NCBI GenBank assembly: GCA_964494205.1 | Contig: CAZBRD010000010.1 | Span: 159,799-223,798 of the forward strand | Direction: 5' to 3' | Length of the DNA stretch: 64,000 bases | Origin: JBBTCX01 sp964494205 | Lineage (GTDB): Bacteria; Planctomycetota; Phycisphaerae; UBA1845 | Part shown: piece by piece, positions 61,401-64,000 of the stretch | Position numbering within the stretch: the first letter of the stretch is position 1 | How the letters are laid out: every line of letters begins with the position of its first letter | Made by a program: the position numbers and the translations under genes | The notes under the pieces: model-generated | What the model was told of the DNA's origin: nothing | What the model saw: only the letters and a program-made list of their open reading frames with translations | Database searches by the model: none

Positions 61401-63721
61401 CGAGCTGCCAGCAATTGTCTGATACGGCCTGCGCTGCTGCGTTGGGTGGATATCAGGGTGACGGTGTGGCTTGCGGTGCACAGTGTGCATTCGGCAGCTG
61501 CTGCTTCGCGGATGGTGCCTGCAGCGAGCTAGCTGCCGGTTGCTGTGCGGATCAGGGCGGAACGTTCACCGGCGGTGAGACCTGCTCGCCGAACAACTGC
61601 CCGCAGCCGCCATTGGTCAACGACGATTGCATCGATCGCGTGACGATCAATGACGGCGTAACCGCCTTCAGCACGCTTGGTGCAACCACGGACGGTCCGA
61701 CTCACGTCAGCTGCATGTTTGACGGTCAGACCTATGCAGACGTTTGGTACAACTACACCGCAACGTGCAACGGCACGTTGACGGTCAGCACTTGCGGTAC
61801 CGTCGATTATGACTCCGACGTCGTGCTGTATGACGGCTGGGATTGTGGCGCACTTGAGGATCCGCCGTTGTCTTGCAACGACGATGGCGCTGGTTGTGCC
61901 GGCTTCAGCTCGCTTGCTACTGCAACGGTAACTGTGGGTCAGCAGATCAAGATCCGAATCGGTGGATTCGCAGATGAAACCGATGCCGGAACCGGAACTG
62001 TTGAGATTACCTGCGGTGGCGGTGGCGGTGGCTGCGACGTTACCTGCGGTGGCGGCTCGACTGCTGAAGGCGAAGCCGATTGCGGACTGCCTACCGACAC
62101 GGTCAACGGCGGTTGCAACTCCGCACCTGAGGTGTTCTCACCGATCGCGTGCGGTCAGTCGTACTGCGGCACAGGCGCTTTTGACGGCGCTTCGCGTGAC
62201 ACGGATTGGTATGAGATTGTTCTGGCCAGCCCCATGACGCTGACGTGGTCAGTCGAGGCGGAGTTTGACGTAGTGCTCGGATTTGTCGAGATGACAGTGC
62301 CCGGTTCAGGCAATTGCGCCGACGCTGTCGCTTTGAATCCATTCGCGGCACCTGGTGAGTGTAACCCGGCGTCGATTTCAGTGACCGTCGGTGCCGGAAC
62401 GCATTGGTTCTTCGTCGCTCCGGACTTCACCAATATCGAGGCATGCGGCGGCGAATACACCGCAAGCCTCACTTGTGCGGCGCCGCCGACTGGTGCGTGC
62501 TGCGGTGCACCACCTGCACCGAATTGCTCGTGCACTGTCACCTCGGAAGTTTCGTGCTTGTCGGGTGGTGGCGTCTACAAGGGCGATAGCACGGTCTGTG
62601 GTGGGAACATCTGCGATTGCAACACAAACGGTGTCTGCGATCAGCTGGACTTCCTGCCGTCGGGCGGTGTGGTGAAGGAAGAGATCTACACTCCTGGTCT
62701 CGCGATCACGGATTGTGACGACCTCTTGCCAGATGTGTTCGATACCGACACTCATACATTCGTGAGTGGTTGCGGTCCGGTGGTTGATCTCGATGTCGCT
62801 TTGGACATCACGCACACTTGGGTTGGCGACTTGGTTGTCGACCTGACTCACGTCGGTTCCGGCACTACGGCGCGACTTATCAGCCGCATTGGTTTGGTTG
62901 AAGTTGACCCGCTGTGCAGTGGCGGCGAATGCTGCGGTAACGGCAATGACAACATGGACATTATTCTGGATGACGAAGCGGCAACCTCGATTGAGGCTGT
63001 CACTGTAGCTCCAAATGGCGTGTTCCGGCCGTCGCCGGGCGTTCTCAGTGCGTTTGACGGACTTGAGAAGTGCTCGACGTGGACTCTGACGGTTCACGAC
63101 GCATTCGGTGGTGATCCGGGTACGTTGAACTCGTGGGCGCTGCGGTTCGTCAATGTTCCGCAGATTCCGGCGGTCAGCGACGACTGCAACGCCAACGGTA
63201 CGCCGGACGAGTGCGAGCTCGGTGATGATTGCAACAACAACGGCATTCCGGATGAGTGCGACTTGGTCGGCAACGATATCATTCCGCCGGCCGGCGATGG
63301 CATTCCGGACGATTGCAACTGCCTCGAAGACGCTGACTGCGCTTCGGGCGATTGCGATGAGTGCCTGTTGACCTGCATTGAGGGAACACCATGTGCTAGC
63401 GTGTTGAATTGCCTCAGCGATTTCGACAACAACGCTTGCAATCACGTGGTTTGCTCCGGCACCTGCCAGTACACGTGCATCAGATATGGTGACGTTAAGG
63501 TTCCGCAAAACAACATCGTCAACCTTGACGACATTCTGTGCATTCTGTCCGGTTTCAGTAACCCGGTGAACTGCATCGATGCGGACATCGCTCCGTGCGG
63601 TGGCAACGGTATCATCAACCTCGATGATATCCTGGCGGTGCTGAATGCATTCGCCGGTGCCAATCCGTGCAACTGCATGGCCGCTGGTGTATCGCCGTTG
63701 TGCGGCAGCACTCAGCCGTAA
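58472..63721 (+). CDS. Giant modular Cys-rich secreted protein with P-domain and dockerin-like end
   Basis: 1749 residues from the ATG at 58472 after AGGAGGA. Signal peptide 1-30. From about residue 145 there are five copies of a 130-residue beta-sandwich (N-D-C start, DxWFxYTATC core, CADDNCGGGSGF, IRVGGWNGGE end), interleaved with six DUF4215/Myxo-type repeats (CGNGxxExGEECDDxNxxxxDGC) and several GACC...GxYQGD knots. Then come a bacterial pre-peptidase-like sandwich (about 1190-1345), a proprotein-convertase P-domain (about 1405-1560), DDCNxNGxPDEC loops and two NLDDIL repeats (1675-1749) shared with the 32154 protein. No enzyme domain is seen; an adhesive or scaffold role is plausible. 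Confidence 0.88.
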   Translation: MRSTRVWKNGLMVCTALAVAIAGVAATAAPREKQSKEKVARTPVASYRVSKGTTKEVPAKQAVDSKSEKAQAITPDFKEVVNELAASGFPAEQTRNALAQLQSHMRSTSSHDLSLAIMEKRLISALQSINPVQTPADGGVAGGSNEDCPQATAIGCGGTVLDINMTAAGGFTSQYGAASIPCTGFTAAGPDVVYSFSVGSPMTVTVNMADVNVFDAALYVVTDCSNINGTCVAGSDLCVPACGGGEESVTFAAAASTTYFIIADSFTTTPGAGSNFDLTVTCTAPGICGDGNLDPGEECDDSNTMNGDGCDSTCQIEPIGNDDCSTATVAVDGTPYSTVDSTLDGSAPVPCDANMDNDVWFQYTATCTGEATIGTCDVAGTDTTLQVYSGCNCASLGDLGLIGCADDNCGGGSGFSSTVTIPVTNLGCYTIRVGGWNGGEVSGLLDISCAAAGVCGDGMVGVGEECDDGGTVSNDGCSSTCQFEGACCKADGTCLQNLSETDCATSGGTYQGDEVDCIDVTCPVCGNGVLNAGEGCDDGNLMNGDGCSASCTCEAIVGVPANNDCINRDVVSDGNHCFDNSMATTDGVVEAACNFAVGDDNVHNDIWYNYTATCTGILVLDTCGGGNFDTRISVYSGTSCPPGAPIDCDDDDDDSTGLCGNTLESVLLVPVTTGQVLKIRVGEFSATTTSGLDLLNIDCQNPICGNGTLEIGEECDDNNMVGNDGCSATCDLEGACCLPNGTCLDNLLEADCTAQPGVYQGDEVACVDVTCPVCGNGTVEAGEECDDSNTMNGDGCDSTCQNEPAANDDCIDRTDVFDGPNAYTLVGSTLDAGAPVPCDTNMTNDVWFNYTATCNGFATIGTCDALGTDTTLQVYNGCNCGGLVDFAPVACADDNCGGGSGFSSTVDVPVVNGNCYKIRVGGWNGGEPTGTLTVSCVVPVCGNGTTEAGEECDDSNLVTGDGCNATCQIEGACCLGTSCQQLSDTACAAALGGYQGDGVACGAQCAFGSCCFADGACSELAAGCCADQGGTFTGGETCSPNNCPQPPLVNDDCIDRVTINDGVTAFSTLGATTDGPTHVSCMFDGQTYADVWYNYTATCNGTLTVSTCGTVDYDSDVVLYDGWDCGALEDPPLSCNDDGAGCAGFSSLATATVTVGQQIKIRIGGFADETDAGTGTVEITCGGGGGGCDVTCGGGSTAEGEADCGLPTDTVNGGCNSAPEVFSPIACGQSYCGTGAFDGASRDTDWYEIVLASPMTLTWSVEAEFDVVLGFVEMTVPGSGNCADAVALNPFAAPGECNPASISVTVGAGTHWFFVAPDFTNIEACGGEYTASLTCAAPPTGACCGAPPAPNCSCTVTSEVSCLSGGGVYKGDSTVCGGNICDCNTNGVCDQLDFLPSGGVVKEEIYTPGLAITDCDDLLPDVFDTDTHTFVSGCGPVVDLDVALDITHTWVGDLVVDLTHVGSGTTARLISRIGLVEVDPLCSGGECCGNGNDNMDIILDDEAATSIEAVTVAPNGVFRPSPGVLSAFDGLEKCSTWTLTVHDAFGGDPGTLNSWALRFVNVPQIPAVSDDCNANGTPDECELGDDCNNNGIPDECDLVGNDIIPPAGDGIPDDCNCLEDADCASGDCDECLLTCIEGTPCASVLNCLSDFDNNACNHVVCSGTCQYTCIRYGDVKVPQNNIVNLDDILCILSGFSNPVNCIDADIAPCGGNGIINLDDILAVLNAFAGANPCNCMAAGVSPLCGSTQP

Positions 63722-63745
63722 GAGTATCGATCTAGAGTGAATTGT

Positions 63746-63770
63746 GGGGGTGGGATTTATTCCCACCCCC
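63746..63770 (+). terminator. Probable terminator of the giant gene
   Basis: 10-bp perfect stem GGGGGTGGGA/TCCCACCCCC with loop TTTAT, 24 nt after the stop. The following sequence CTTCAATTCGCTTTG has only a weak T-run. Confidence 0.6.
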
Positions 63771-63936
63771 CTTCAATTCGCTTTGTTTGCTCTGATTCGT
63801 ACGTTTTTGAGATCAATAGTCATTAACTGAATTGCTGAACTCGCAAGGCGTTCTGCTGAGGATACTCGATACGGATCGTTCTTGGCGGGTTAGCACGGGT
63901 GGGAATTCGGTAAGTCCTTTTGAAAGGGATCGAGTG

Positions 63937-64000
63937 ATGCAAAAGTTCACGAAGAAGTTTGGGGTAGGGATTTTGTCATTGGGTTTGGTTTGCTCGGTCG
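63937..64000 (+). CDS. Start of an exported protein (partial)
   Basis: AAAGGGA lies before an ATG at 63937. The 21 residues seen (MQKFTKKFGVGILSLGLVCS, then V) form the basic and hydrophobic parts of a signal peptide. The product cannot be named. Confidence 0.6.
   Translation, partial: MQKFTKKFGVGILSLGLVCSV

Noticed and set aside
58900..61600. Regularly spaced repeats that could suggest a CRISPR array
   Set aside because: They are in frame, of protein-module size (hundreds of nt), and encode Cys-rich repeats; there are no short palindromic repeats with unique spacers and no cas genes.
62378..63766. 462-codon minus-strand frame across the end of the giant gene
   Set aside because: The plus-strand protein there has recognisable P-domain and dockerin-like modules; the antisense frame is a composition artefact of a stop-poor GC pattern.

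Overview
The window looks like a chromosome segment of a Planctomycetota bacterium, most likely a Phycisphaerae-like lineage. The evidence is the set of secreted proteins: large Cys-rich modular proteins ending in dockerin-like L-D-D-I-L repeats, a C-terminal CxxCxYDLTG...CPECG zinc ribbon on two membrane proteins, IPT-type and PEP-CTERM C-terminal sorting signals, and a DUF1111-type di-heme protein. This placement is by recognition, not by a search. GC content is moderate to high, coding density is ordinary, and intergenic spaces are rich in hairpin repeats.

1-8.6 kb: a nucleoside/nucleobase block. A purine-hydroxylase subunit (partial, minus strand) diverges from a tightly packed plus-strand operon: dihydropyrimidinase, the two dihydropyrimidine dehydrogenase subunits PreT and PreA, thymidine kinase and a concentrative nucleoside transporter. 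A PIN/UPF0175 toxin-antitoxin-like pair follows. 8.9-19.4 kb: small membrane and zinc-ribbon proteins, a CPA-type cation/proton antiporter, a secreted protein with an IPT-type tail, a repeat lipoprotein, a class III aminotransferase (AGXT2-like, plausibly beta-alanine or 3-aminoisobutyrate), and a lipoprotein/di-heme oxidoreductase pair. 19.4-20.46 kb: a 1 kb gene-free stretch with two terminators, then about 400 nt of strong nested hairpins that may be a structured RNA.

20.5-28.7 kb: a PilZ-receiver-Hpt-like regulator, a HAD phosphatase, a DUF2723 membrane protein, an ALDH7 aldehyde dehydrogenase, a MacB-type permease and a divergent sigma-70 factor. 28.9-35.2 kb: two large divergent secreted proteins (FG-GAP/dockerin; sugar dehydrogenase/PKD/dockerin). 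35.4-38.5 kb: a RelE-type toxin-antitoxin pair, threonine synthase and dapB. 38.9-42.7 kb: a coupled pair of unknown membrane proteins, ArsC and a large Cys-rich lipoprotein.

42.9-48.5 kb: ispF, cysS and rlmN, interrupted by a secreted beta-helix protein and two intergenic islands built of inverted degenerate repeats. 48.6-55.4 kb: a secreted protein, a TIM-barrel epimerase-like protein, tRNA-Ile(CAU), a cupin, small unknown proteins, an orphan beta-class DNA methyltransferase, a PEP-CTERM protein and a small zinc-site protein. 55.9-64 kb: an ABC export ATPase/permease pair divergent from a 1749-residue modular secreted protein, then the start of another exported protein.

The best functional theme is nucleoside import coupled to salvage (Tdk) and reductive pyrimidine degradation, with a candidate final transaminase 7 kb away. 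The best structural theme is the repeat landscape: six copies of a palindromic element whose sequence variants keep pairing, plus inverted arrays of degenerate short repeats.
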